The translations under genes and the position numbers were made by a program. DNA of 64,000 bases from Panaeolus papilionaceus (Eukaryota; Basidiomycota; Agaricomycetes; Agaricales). Positions 24,301 through 36,552 of this stretch are shown in pieces. A model generated the notes under the pieces. It ran no database searches. It saw nothing but the letters and a program-made list of their open reading frames with translations, and was not told the DNA's origin. Position 1 is the stretch's first letter; the number at the start of each line of letters is the position of its first letter. The stretch lies in NCBI GenBank assembly GCA_015501605.1, contig JADNRZ010000009.1:1488001-1552000 (forward strand), in the 5' to 3' direction.

Positions 24301-27300
24301 GCGCTAAGCACTAAATTTATTATCGGACTTCGAAGCTCAGAATTCATTCATTGCTCACAGCAATGGGACGCTTCGTGCAATCGATGTGCAATGCTGCTGT
24401 TTCCCTGGTTGGCCTACTACGAATTCACCTCGACCTGAGATCATCATCGCTTCTGATGGCATAGACAACACAAAGCGTGTTCAGCTCACCGTTGACACAC
24501 TTGCCGAACAAACTTCAGGGTGCCAGAGATGTGTAACATGAATCCTTGATGTGAGTTGGATTATCTATTGTCTTGAAATCCTAAGATGTGTATGCCGTTG
24601 TTGACGTTGTACCCCAATGCTCTGCGGTTTGGTAGACAAATTGAAATTGTGCACACAACTTTATGTGTCATTGTCAAGAGGCCGGTCGGCGTGATTTGTC
24701 CATTGTGCTAAGGGCCGCCCACTAATTCTGTTCAATCCTACTTCCTTACCCAGGCACATCGCAATGATATTCGCACTACAGCCCCTTCCCTGCAGAATAT
24801 GGAGAAAGTAAATGTCCTCAAATGCCTTCTCGTTGGACAATGCACGACCCAACCAAAATTCCGTCGGTTAATATGATCAAAGACGGTGTGTCATTCAATT
24901 ATTCATTGGTCCGAGGCTAGGGCCGGAGGATCTGTGAGAAAGGTATTCCTACAGTCCACCTGCCAGAGCCTGCCAGACATTGATATTCCCATTACCACCA
25001 GAACCTTAACATCGGCATACGAAAAGAGTGACATGAGGGCGAGACTTGCTTATCGAACACCTGATGTCATGAAATGATTCCGCAGCGATGGTGACTCGAG
25101 CGCATGATCAATCGAATGGAGACACCAAGCTGATCTCCTCGCAGACCAATACCTACTCACAGTCACTAAATAGTTTTGGTCATATGGCTCCTGGTGCTCT
25201 CACCTGCCACCAAGCTACGGATCGTCCTACCGAGACGGCATCACTGCAGAGTCCGCGAAGGGTGTGATATGCATATATATCGTTTCTATCAGGCAAGTCA
25301 ACATTTGTTCTGCTGCCGTTTGAGCAAAAGCTAAACTCTCCCATGGTCGCTAACTCTCCGACATCTTTATTCCCGTCCATTCAAAATGTCAAAGTCGTAA
25401 CAGGAAACTCCAAGACGCGTCAGTGCGTCCCGGTGCATATTGCGCGTTCACATTCTACCCCAAAAACCACAATACCTGCAGTGTGGGACAGCTTGGTTCA
25501 ATACAGTTCCGACGATCACCAGGTTACCTATGTCGGACAATTCTTTCCTCCTTTGCCGGACCAAGTGCACGCTGAATGCTTCTTTCTGTGAAGACGCTGG
25601 CGGGCTAATGTTAAACGGTGGGAAGAGAACTCAATACTCCAGAACGGAGAGCCTATGGTCGCCACGCTATTTTAATGAAATAACGTGTCTGCCTTGCGCA
25701 AGGGAAAGAGCAGAGAAGAGCCTCTCCCCATTCTCTCGGTGGTATGTAAATTTGGAGTTTAACCTCTCTTCTTTGCCCCGTGATTGAGAACATGGGAAGA
25801 CTATAGTCAAAGACTCGGACGGCAAATGTCTCTTTGGGGCAGAAAAGGACCACGAGTTCCAAACGACCCACGAGTAGCTCAGTCGGCTGATTTCTAATGC
25901 TCTCTCATCGGAGGATTAGGGGTTGGGGATGGACTGGGACAACTACGCATTTCACCACTCTACGTAGAATGCAGCGGGTTCCACTACCAGATAACAGAGG
26001 ACGCTTCACAGCCTATGTCCGGATGCTTTCGACACAGGCAAACTGATCGACGAGGGAGAGTTTCGCCCACATCAGGAAGTCTTTCTTCCATACTGGTCGC
26101 GCATCTTCGCTTATTGACGGGGACGATTTTGGCAAGTTCTGACTGTTCTGACTATGCGCATGTCACCCAAGAAGAGCAATGACTCAAAAAAGGCATGGTT
26201 GTCAGTATTACGATCGAACAAACTGCGAACCGTCGAAAATACATGGTGGGCTCCTAATTGTCTTTCCATGGGTGTTATTCTGAGAGTCTGAGTGTGCTCA
26301 ACCGAGTATTCGCCGTTTGAGTATTCCAGGGTTATGTGTTCTGGCATTAGGTGAATTATGGCCACGATACGCGGGCAATTTCAGACATATTCTCTTGAGT
26401 CTGTCGTGGTTCGATAACATCCGATCTAATGATAATCGCTGACTAATTTTTCTACCCCGTTGCCGGACGACCGTCCCGCCATAATATACGATCTGCATCT
26501 CCTTCACAATAAATGACAAAATAAGTCGTCAAGGTAAGAGCACCTTATCAATATAATCTAGGTCGAAAGTCTGTGGAATGAAGTTAACAATAATGGGTGC
26601 ATTTAGCGTACTTCATACAACAAGAATGAAAGCACAAATTGCTTATGGTGTTGATAAGCGGAAGCTAACCGGTCAGAATGCGCCCATCGCGAATCAAATG
26701 AACGAATGCTTTAAAACCGCTATGATGATTTTTTGCGTCGTAGCGTGTATAGGATCATGGGAACTGCAAGAATTAGAAGAACGCTTCGTCGCTTCGACTC
26801 GGTGAGTATACGACACGATGCTGAACTTCTGAGCTTCTCCGGGTATGGGATGGCGCCCATGGTACCAAAGCACGAAAGGGAGGAGGTCAGCTAGAAAAGT
26901 CTAGATGTTCTCACCAAGCAGCACTGGTGCCGAGGAGTCACTAAAAGGCAAGAAATCTTCCCGATGTTTCCATCAGCCTTCAGGGCGGTTCTTTCCTAAT
27001 TGGGGCTAGTTGGGATTTCTTTTACTAGGATGGATTTCACTAATGATTGATGATCGCATAGGAATCTGAGGTGATGATGTGATTTATGATCAATTTGGGG
27101 TGAGGACAAGAGCACCCCCAATTCAGCCGATGGCCTCATGACCCTCTCTGGATCACGCGGCCTTGTCTAACCGCCCAACATCAACTGTTCAACCTCCCCT
27201 GTCCGCCTTTCGCGTTTCATTCGCAGTTTGTCCCCATTGTAATCGGAGCCTCATGTTGTTCGATTGACATCATTGTCCATTGACAGCTCAGCTAATAACG

Positions 27301-27351
27301 ACCGCAGTGAATTCCAAATAACACGTTATACTCTACCTGACGTGTCTCCGA
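21316..27351. other. 6.0 kb gene-poor region
   Basis: No gene was recognised. The longest frame (23498-23998, +, 166 codons) has a composition unlike the neighbouring genes and no domain. Other frames near 23713, 25343 and 25440 look equally unconvincing. A stretch at about 25868-25925 resembles the A box of a tRNA promoter but lacks a matching B box and clover-leaf. The region may hold decayed mobile elements or non-coding transcripts, but nothing is visible by eye to prove it. Confidence 0.45.
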
Positions 27352-28775
27352 ATGGGACTTGTACACTCTTTGTACACGGAAAGTTTTCCGCCAGCCAGTA
27401 AATTCAGTGTCAGTGACATTCCAGACCTCACCGGACGTGTCATTATCGTCACTGGGGCTAACACAGGCATGCAATCAATGAACACAAACAACACGCGTCT
27501 ATATTCATTGTTTACATTGTTTACAAACAGGCATAGGCAAAGAAACGGCAAAGGTTCCGCCTGTATCTTCATCCTTATTACCGTCCTTATTGAAACATTG
27601 GATTCAGGCGTTGCTTGCGCATAACGCAACGGTCTACCTGGCAGCACGGAATGAAAACAAAACTAAACAGGCCATCGCAGATCTGAAGCAGGAAACTGGT
27701 AATGAAGGAATATTCCTAGAGCTCGATCTGTCTGATTTGCGAAGCGTCAAGAGAGCCGCAGAGGAGTACCTGAGGTGATCATCGCGTCTCCTTCAACTTG
27801 CAGTGGCCTCGCAGTGTTGACGTGATACGTTGCACCAGGCAGGGAAAGGATCTTCATGTGCTTTTTAACAACGCGTTTGTAATCCCCTCGGAGCATTGCG
27901 ATAGTCGATACTGACGCGATGAATGCTGCGCAGTGGTGTCATGGGTCCACCGATTGACCAGCTCACGAAGCAAGGTTATGACGTGCAGTTCGGAACCAAT
28001 GTCCTTGGTGTGTCGCGATTTCAGAGTTATTTCCAGTGTATCGACCTTGCGTGTGTTGAACCCCGATGGTATCCAGGACATTTTTATTTCACGAAACTCC
28101 TTCTTCCTGCCTTGCTTCGGGGAGCGAAGAGTTCACCAGATGGAAAAGCGCGTGTAGTCAACACTTCATCATCAACATCCTTACTCGTCAGTAGCGTCGA
28201 CTTCAACACGCTAAAAGACTCGCCAGCGCGATTTCGTAAGGATACTCGAACATTGTATTCTCAAAGTAAACTGGTGTGTATCTATTACCCTCGGTGCAAT
28301 CCACCAACTTAAAGACTTGTATCGGTAGGGTAACGTGCTGTTCTCTAATGCACTGGCCAGACGCTATGGCGACCAAGGGATCGTTTCTGCCTCTTTAAAC
28401 CCGGGAAATTTGGATTCGGAGATCCGAAGACACGGTGTCAGCTGGGGAAGGAAACTTATTGGGGTACTTGTGATTTTAATGTTCTCTATGCATGGATTGT
28501 GGTCATTGACACCCCTTCAAGCCCCTCATACTGTACCCCTCTTACCTTGGCGCGTTAACCCAGCTATGGGCAGGCACTTCTACAGAGGGTGCCCAAATGA
28601 ATGGGAAGGTGGGTGAAGAATCCGTAAACATGCTTATAAAGGTAGTTGACTATATAACCGCTAGTATCTCATTCCTTGGGCCCGTATTGGTAATCGTCCC
28701 AACCCGGCCGCGTACGACGAAAAACTTCAAGACGACCTTTGGGATTGGATGGAAGAGCAAGTGAAAGAGTTGTAA
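27352..28775 (+). CDS. Short-chain dehydrogenase/reductase (retinol dehydrogenase-like)
   Basis: This is a classical Rossmann-fold NAD(P)-dependent oxidoreductase of about 315 residues, spliced from nine exons. The cofactor motif reads [14 protein letters not shown], assembled across a probable GC-AG intron (27467-27530). Then come LFNNAG (split by an intron near 27872), [17 protein letters not shown], the catalytic serine region VVNTSSSTS and the Tyr-x3-Lys pair YSQSKLGNVLFS. The C-terminal part [20 protein letters not shown] and YLIPWARIG requires removing an intron from about 28463 to 28519; without it the frame ends early at 28616. These features match the fungal group near retinol dehydrogenase/WWOX-like reductases. 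The natural substrate is unknown. The stop TAA is at 28773-28775. Confidence 0.85.
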
Positions 28776-30132
28776 AAGCTCACCTTTCCCAAATTGGTTG
28801 GTCAAATCATTTCCTTGGTATGATCAAGGCACATTTTATTTCAACGCTGGGTTCTTGATAATACGACTCTACTCTTTTGAGCGATAGCCAGAACTGTTTC
28901 AGACAGCGTTTACACTCTCAGCTTCTCTTGGGAGGGTATATGCTCTGTGCACCATCGCCAGTTTCACGCCGTCTGAACAGAGTTTTGTAGCATTCGTAAG
29001 AATTTCAATATCTGTGTCTGACAGGAAAAATAAGGCGCGGACTGGGTTCGTGGGCGATTCCGCTCGTGGAGGGTGGTGATACAGCCGTTCAAAATATTGA
29101 TGTATGCAATTCGACACAGGTTTGAGCGCTCGAGGTTGTGCTTTCCAGATTGGTGGTCGCTCGATCTTTGTGAGAGGACACTCCAGATGAAGGGTTCGAA
29201 AAAAGAGTTGGCCTGATTTTTAGCAGCCCGCTCAAGTGCAAGACAAACTTGTCCTTTAAGTGTACCGTTGCACCTAGCATTCGGGTAAAATAGGCTATTC
29301 TGTGCAAATGCTGAGTTTGAGTCTAAATCGAAGCAACATGTGTTAGGCTTGCCTGATGATTTCCTCGTACAACGGCACGACATTTTTTATACTAGGCGGG
29401 AGTCAATGGTTCTGGTGCTGCCGTAGGTTCGATAGGTACGGTCGGTCCCTGAGACTTATTTGATATACGAGGCGGTATCGGGGCTGTAGGTCGGTTTAGT
29501 CCATCCACAATATCTGATAGAGGTGGTAAAGTTGGGGGTAGTGGAATGGACATAGGTTTAAGGATGAGTGACTCGAAAGGCGAAAGGCGAAAGTGGGGTT
29601 GTCAGACTGTACACTTTTATAGAAGTGGAGTGTATGTGAGGCATCGGACTCGGAAGAAACGTAGCTCAACGGTGCTTGTGCGCTATGCCAAGCCTGGTTA
29701 CCTTTGGCGCTCGGATTGTCCTCCATTTCCATTTATGGTTTACAAAGAACGAGGTCATGAAAACATTGTTTGATGGTTGTGCTGCTTCTTCCATTGCAAA
29801 GAAAGAGTGGGCGGAGGAGGTCATGAGCTAAACCGGTCTCTAGCGCGTAGAAAATGCAGTCTATGCAACCCCCGAGGGTCATCGCACGTCTAAGCGCCTC
29901 GAAATCGATAAAACACCAAGTCTTCGTTTCGTTTTGCCATCCAAATGGTTCGAACGTCCGCAAGAAATTTGAATTCACCTTGCACGATCACATACTTCTT
30001 GGACGCGAAACCGAACGATGTCAAGAAAAGTCTTTGTGGTTGATATCATTTCTACCAGCAAGACGTCATGCGGTTCACTCAGAAACCGGGGTCATTAATA
30101 TTACGCCACTCTTCCTTGCTATGCCTTCATGT
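28776..30132. other. Intergenic region of 1.36 kb
   Basis: This is flanked by the 3' ends of the dehydrogenase (+) and the metal transporter (-). Several small frames on both strands (for example 28964-29383 on -) have no recognisable domain. No RNA gene or repeat was noticed. Confidence 0.45.
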
Positions 30133-31938
30133 CTAAGATTTCCTGTTCCTTTTCTTCCCCCATTTTGTGATGGCCCAGCGTCCTCCGTAATAGCAAATCA
30201 CAATTGACAAGAAGACGCCCACAATCGCAGCACCGATGTACCCGGATTGCTCTCCAGCCTAAGCAACGAAAATAAGAAATTATTTCGTAAGAAGGGAACG
30301 AAGGAACGTACATGGGCCCAACCTCTCCACCACCGTCCAGCAAGACCGTCATCAGACTCAGCTGCTTCCGAACAAGGAACACATTCTTCGCCGATTAAAC
30401 TCATGATAGTAATGAGGGATATGCTCAAGGCGACAAGGATGCTCATCAAAGTGAGAACGATGCTAAGGCCAGACATTACATTCATCTTTGCCTGCGTCTG
30501 AACTTTGTTTTCCGGTAGTTCAGCGACAGGCGCAGAATCGGCGGCTTGCTCCTTCTCGATCGACAGCTTTTCTTTAGCTGTCTCCGGATCCTTTCCGATG
30601 GAGGGTGTTGCTGCGGTTTCTTGGCCTGTGACAACCGTCTTTTCGAAAAGACTGAAACGTCTGTCAGGGAAACCAGCATAGGAGTAGAGCATCAACACAG
30701 AATCCGCGGAGTCGACAAGCGACATGCCAGCGGTAAACAAGAGCTACAAACGCTTCAACTTGAGTATATGTTACGCCTGGTTCGAGGGATATAGTTGACT
30801 CACTGGAAGAATGACAACATGGGAGCTTGGGATAGATGCACCGCCAGTTGTCTTTTTTGCGATTGCTGATACAGCCAAAAGGGCAATCGAGGACGCGGTA
30901 TCAAATCCTAAACCAAAGAGCACACCAACTGGGTACATCTCACGCAGGTATTGATTAATATTCATGAAACGCATAAAACTTTCTCTTACCTTCCATGGTC
31001 TATTCACAAATGTGATGATTGGTCCTAGGATACGAAGCATAATGGTATGATGTTCCTTTCCACTTTTTTGTTGTTGGGCCTCTTCTTCGGAGAGTTGTCC
31101 ATCAGCGACCATTTGTGTGATAATTTTATCCTTTCTTCTTCTCTTGATGATTTTCCAAAGAATGATGCTATTTGCAACACCAATAATAAAGAGGAAAGAA
31201 CCCGAGACTGATGCGCCTGTATCACAGCACAAGTTCAGCACTTTTCCTGGTTCATGTGGAGGGCTTAAAACGTACCAATGATACCTCCAACTCTTCCAAT
31301 GCCATCGATTCGATTGTAAACGTTGGAAGAAATAGCAATAGCAATCGTCTGGGGACCAAAATCATCAGTCACATCTGAGGGCATGGGGATGACGTGACCT
31401 ACAATTATTATGACAATCGTGCTGTGCCCTAACGAAAAGAAAAGACCGCAAGTAACAGGTAGTTGTCCATGGCTTATGAGACCTCGGGTGGCGTTGTCTA
31501 TTGCACTGATAAAAACCCCACTTAGTTTCGAGGCATCTGAGGTGTGTTCAGCAAGTCAACGAACCTGATATGATCCGCGTCCAGGGCTTTGAAAGAGCGT
31601 TAAAAATGTAAGATTAATGAATTTATATTGGGTGTTAACCATGCCGGAGCCCCAAAGTCTACTCATTGAACTGATGAGTTTTGTTCAATGCCAGAAAGAA
31701 ACATGAAAAACGTACCCATGCCAGCAAAGCCAGACTGAGAATTTGCCTTGTACCATGATTTCGACCAAATATAATTCCTGCTACGATCCAACAGATAGCA
31801 TTTGCGGCCAACCTAAACAATCAAGTGGTGTGAACACAGATAAGAAATGAAATATAATGTGTGCGAAACCTACTCGCAAACTATGAGCAGAAGAGACCGT
31901 CCAAAGAGGGTCAACTTTGGAAGAATAACGAAGGCCAT
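30133..31938 (-). CDS. Nickel/cobalt transporter (NiCoT family)
   Basis: This integral membrane permease takes up nickel or cobalt. The family signature is complete once spliced: LGLRHALDADHIS, AIDNATRGL, then LFFSLGHSTIVIII and later LFGLGFDTASS and LFTAGMSLVDSAD. The His and Asp residues of HALDADH are the metal-selective helix. Two consecutive exons of 19 nt (31640-31658) and 22 nt (31565-31586) encode that motif. A cytoplasmic charged loop (KIIKRRRKDK onward) and a Glu/Lys-rich insert (about 30530-30640) separate membrane segments. The start chosen is ATG 31938-31936 (MAFVILPKLTLFGRS), which fits the short N-terminus of fungal members. The final exon begins near 30260 and ends with TAG at 30135-30133. 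It shares a divergent promoter with the acyltransferase gene. Whether it feeds urease or another nickel enzyme cannot be seen here. Confidence 0.9.
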
Positions 31939-32200
31939 CAAAGTCAACCCTTCCCTTGAACCAAGTGGGATTTTAAGGGGAGAAAGAGAAGGATAAACAG
32001 TCGCCTAGATAACGCGGACATATTGATAAGTAACAGAAGGAAGTCGGCAGGGACAATGCTAAGAATAGACGCGTCGCTGGTTAATTATCCAATGGCTTAG
32101 TCATCCGCCACGGCAAGGGTGTAGTTGGAGTTAGTAGGCTTCTGCATGGAGTCATCGAGGCTCAAGACTGTTGTAGGATGCTCTTCACTTGACCACTTCA
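31939..32200. promoter_or_regulatory. Shared divergent promoter (transporter / acyltransferase)
   Basis: Only about 260 bases separate the start codons of two oppositely oriented genes, so their promoters must overlap. No specific factor site is claimed. Confidence 0.5.
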
Positions 32201-33659
32201 ATGGAAATTACTGTTTGGCAGGAGTAAGTGCTATCTATCTGTCATTATTATTCTTATTCGATTGACATTATAATCCTTGTAGAATTCAGTTAGGTGCCCA
32301 CCAGGCATTCCGGACCATAGTGCCTCATGAACACGATCGGGTGCCAATTACATTGCAGAATGGATTCTTGCCCATCTTGTGCTATGTCCCGTTCATATTC
32401 ATGGCATATCTAGCAAGAAGATCAGACACGTACCTTATTCGTCTGCTTCTTTTGCCCAGCGTGATAGCTTCAATACTGGTAGCAGCCTACCGGTATACGT
32501 GGACGAAACCAGAGTTGAACGTATACAATTGGGGTCAATGTGCGCACTAGAGCTTCCTTTCTTACAAATTTATTATGACACTCATCACATTTGTCGTATA
32601 GGTCTCTTTGCTGCTGTAGCGATTGCCAAAAGTTTGGAATTTGCTTTCACCCCAGAGGGAATGCTCAAACTCGGCGAGAGTCGACCGGGCATCGTGAAAG
32701 GTAAAGCAAAGGATAAAAGCAACACCAACAATTTCACTCCAAATGGACATGCTAACTTAGATTCTGATACACCACATCCATACATTGCCCCGTGGCTCGG
32801 CGATGCATTTGAACTTGCCCATTCCCTCCGCGGTCTTCGCTGGAAGTTTGGCCAGGGCGCTTACATCCCTCCTGACCCCAGGCCCCTATCCCCACCTTCT
32901 GCATTCCTACGTTCAACCGCTATCACCTTCATTAAACATTATCTGACACTTGACCTCATTGAATCCTGCCTCAAACTCTTTCCCGGCTCCATATCCACAC
33001 CCTTGGGTGGATCAATATTTTACTCTTCACTCCCTCCATTTCAACGATACGCGGTCGCTACCCTTATTCATACCCTCACAGGCACGGCGATCCTTGAAGG
33101 ATTTGGCATGGTTTACGACCTCGTCACCCTCATCGCAGTTGGTCTATTCCGGTCCGACCCTACGTCATGGCCACCCATCATCGATGCCCCCTGGAGAGCA
33201 TCTTCAATGCACGATCTTTGGGCCAGACGATGGCACCAGCTTCTCCGCCGCACTTTTCTAATCTTCGGAGGATACCCAGGGCGGTTCTTTACCTTTGGTA
33301 GCGATATTGGTCTCGTTTTTGGAGCATTTATCGCATCGGGGCTGTTCCACGAGTGTGCAATGCACGCTATGCGTCGCGGGTACGACCATTCTGCCACTAT
33401 CTTCTTTGCCATGCAAGGTCCTGTGCTTCTTGGCGAGCGGTTGTGGAGAAAGGTGACTGGGCGGAGGGTTGGGGGATGGGCTGGGCGGCTGTGGGTTTAT
33501 TTCATAATGCTCATCGTTGCACAACCTATGGTAGATGCTTGGCATCGACGAGGTTTGGCTGGAGGAAGGGTTATTCCACCCACTCTGAGTCCTGTGAGGC
33601 AAATACTCTTCCCAGTTATTCGGAAGTTGTGGGAGTTATCACCCCTTAGTCGTTCATAG
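32201..33659 (+). CDS. Wax synthase-like membrane O-acyltransferase
   Basis: The product of about 445 residues is a polytopic membrane protein of the fungal wax-synthase/MBOAT_2 type, enzymes that transfer acyl groups to hydroxyls of lipids or terpenoids. The first exon is 32201 to about 32223 (MEITVWQE). Splicing restores IQLGAHQAFRTIV, and a second intron (about 32538-32600) restores NWGQCLFAAVAIAKSLEFAF. The diagnostic segment is SMHDLWARRWHQLLRRTF followed by FGGYPG, and the likely catalytic His lies in SGLFHECAMH. Several hydrophobic helices flank these. Related enzymes are often found in secondary-metabolite clusters, but no cluster partners are visible nearby. The acceptor is unknown. 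The stop TAG is at 33657-33659. Confidence 0.82.
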
Positions 33660-33954
33660 ATCACTGATGTTATCTGAGCTATGCATTTTATTTACTGGAC
33701 ATGCGCAGACTAGATATTTTGTAGAGTAGTTTGTACATATGTATTTGGATTTGCTTTCTGGATGGTTTAAGCCATCTCACATATTTCCTCGAGATCTAAG
33801 CCTGGTCGGAAAACGTTTAAACACCCCATAATGCATCAAGGACTTGATTTTCAACCGTGTGCAGCAAATAAATGATGGGCAATACATATGGGTCATACAG
33901 CACTGAAACAATCCGAAAAACGTCCCAATGTTATTAATCTATATTACAACTAGT

Positions 33955-36249
33955 CTACCGCTCTCGTCTCTTTGACTTGTTTGATCTATCCTCAATATTG
34001 CCCATGACAACATCGCCATCTGCGTCATAGCCAGGAGGGAAAAACAGGTACCTAATCGTGGTTTCATCCTGCTTCGCCGCCTTCTCCTGTGCTGACCTTG
34101 CGTCCTTCCCAGAACTTGCACTCGCTGGTGTCGGAATGCTACCAAATGTGGCCCCGCTTGCAGAAGGCAATGGAGTACCAGAAAGCATGAAGAAATTCGG
34201 CCCAGGAGGTCCAAAATCCTCGATGAGGTCTTCCCCAAGTCCTCGTCTACTCCTGGGCGCATGTTCTCGATTTCTCATCGCAATCTTCAAATTGAGAAGC
34301 GCATCACTTTTGTAAGGGTACGGATCACCTCCAATACTATTTGCTGCTGCCACAGCCGCTCTGAGTCCACTCACAGAGCTGGTGCTTTTTGAGAGGTGCG
34401 GTGATGGTGAGCTTGGTGTACTTGGAGACGTGTTGGCTGAGGGGTTGAGGGTGTGTAAATGAACAAGGTCGAGGAGAGTGTGCGCGAAATCCTCTAGGTC
34501 CTCGACACGAGTTTGGTAGGTATCTTCCCAATCTAGTCTCTCGTTCAGTAGACGGGCTAGGTCGCCAGGTGTAATTTCTTCTGGGACGTCGGAACTTGAG
34601 CTGCTCTGGGGTTGAGCGGGGTGAGGTGATTGCGAAGGTTTTGAGGGGGAAATGGTTGAAGGCTGTGTGGAGATAGAATCGGTTGTTGAGGTATCTGGTG
34701 GTATTGGCTGAGGCGGAGGATGTGATGACGATGGTGCTGCGTGGGATTGTGGCTGAGGTTGTTGGGACTGTACTGATGCAGGCGTCTGTGGTGGGGGCTG
34801 GTGCTCGTCTATTGACAGGAGCAGTGAGGCGACATAAATACTTCCAAGCGCCAGTGAATGGGGTGGATACACCAGTGGCATGTGTGTTCGGTAACTATCG
34901 TGGTAACAACAACGAGATGAAAGGCTGGACAACACAAACAACGATTTGGCATACCTGTCGATTGCAATTCTCCAGGCAAGTTTCGTCAATTTCTTCGATG
35001 CTAAAGTGCTCCATTATAAAAATAATCGTTGGGATTGAAGGCTGGATATTACCCACCTTTGAATTGCTTGCCCAGCTTAATAACATATGGGAATGGCATC
35101 CGTGATGTAAAATTGAAGCAAGTTGTCTCTAGAATGAGACGCTCTACAGCAAGTAACCGCGTTCTATCTTTCTCAACCATCTGTAATGAGCAATTTAGTA
35201 AGCATGGTGAGTTTCACTGCAAAGTGCCACGAGGGCGTGTTGACGTACTTGAGGATCAACGTTGTCTAAGTCCACAATTCCTGTTGGGTTTCTTGATCTG
35301 CCGAGCATTTCTGGATATCGAAGTGCATAGGACACTGCCAGCAGCTCGCGCGGCTTCTTGAGGGTATCGTGCATTTTGGTGGAGACAAACAGAGCTGCTA
35401 GGGCGACATCCTAAAAGATGAGGGAAGAAATGGAGTTGTAAGACTATGTTTTCAAACATTATTACAAGAAGTAATTTCGGCAGGGTTTAACTATGAAATA
35501 AACGTAAAAGACCACTTACAAAGTAAATAAAGTCCTTGATGGGGTGGAAAAGGTGAAACCTGTGATAGAGAGCCTGGCCTGTTGCAATGGTTCTCCGGGG
35601 ACTAGATATGGATGGACAACATGAACGCACAATTAGAGATGAACCAAAGATCAGTAAATCTTTCCGACTAATAGATGAACAACGAGACGTACAATCCTAT
35701 TCTTGTGCCTACAGACTCGATGAATGAGCATGCAGACTGACGGATTTTGTCCTCGTCTTTGGAGGACATCTTTCCCCGCTGCTTTTCAGATAAATACTGT
35801 ATTTCAGCGGGTGTAAAATATTGGTGAAAATATTTTGTTGAAGAGCTCGGCAGATTCTGGCTGTTAACCTGTGTTCCTGCGGATACAGGAGGGGCAGACT
35901 GAGAATGGGTCTGCATTTCCGGGGCTGGGATGTCTGTTCGCGACTGACTTGCCGATGTGAGTGGTTGAACCGGAGGTCGCGTGCGCAATGTCTGAGGAGT
36001 TTCTTGATAATATGGCATAGAAGAGTTCACCTGGCCATTCTGAATCTGGTGTGCCTGTGCTAAAGGAGGAACATAAGGTGGTATTTGGGCTGGTGGTACC
36101 GGGATTGTTGTTGGAGGTATTGGAGGATGTTGAGCATGTTGTTGATAATATTGAGGAGGATATTGATATGTATTCTGATAATGATGTTGTTGTGAGTGTG
36201 TATACTGAGAATATTCGGCGTATTGTTGCCCTTGTCTGTTGTAATCCAT
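33955..36249 (-). CDS. Cyclin of the CTK2 / cyclin K-T type
   Basis: The central region is a cyclin box: EIQYLSEKQRGKMSSKDEDK, then FPRRTIATGQALYHRFHLF, DVALAALFVSTKMHDTLKKP and RELLAVSYALRYPEM. The second cyclin fold includes LLAVERLILETTCFNFTS, LAWRIAIDSYRTHMPLVYPP and LALGSIYVASLLLS. This matches the regulatory subunit of C-terminal-domain kinase I (Ctk2) and related transcription cyclins, which phosphorylate the tail of RNA polymerase II with a Cdk9/12-like partner. The N-terminal 140 residues are Gln/Tyr/Pro-rich and the C-terminal 270 are Ser/Pro-rich and disordered, ending in a basic KSKRRER. The start is ATG 36249-36247 (MDYNRQGQQ); the upstream extension lacks an ATG. There are five or six introns. 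The stop is at 33957-33955. Confidence 0.85.
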
Positions 36250-36552
36250 CCTTTGCACGATGATGTCTTTGGCAAAAACCACAACTGCCCATCAAACTCT
36301 CAATTTGGTATACGGAGCACAGCCACAGGGCGGCGCTAAATTACTCTCTCAATCCAGTATGCCTGACTCGTTCTGACCATCAACAGTCAATACAACTCCG
36401 CAACAAACCCTTCGAGTCACCAAAGCGGCTCCGTTTGGTTATCCCTGAGTTCACTTTTTGTATATATAACGATGGTTCCTAGTTATTTTATATTCATCAG
36501 GCTCTCTCCTGACACGTCCAACTAGTCCCTTGACTGAAGGACTCGTACGAGC
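36250..36552. promoter_or_regulatory. Shared divergent promoter (cyclin / UBC-fold gene)
   Basis: About 300 bases lie between two divergent start codons. A TATATATAA-like stretch occurs near 36460-36470, some 85 bases before the + strand ATG. No factor sites are claimed. Confidence 0.45.

Noticed and set aside
25866..25930. tRNA-like A box (TAGCTCAGTCGG) suggesting a tRNA or tRNA-derived SINE
   Set aside because: No matching B box at the right distance and the acceptor, D and T stems do not pair.
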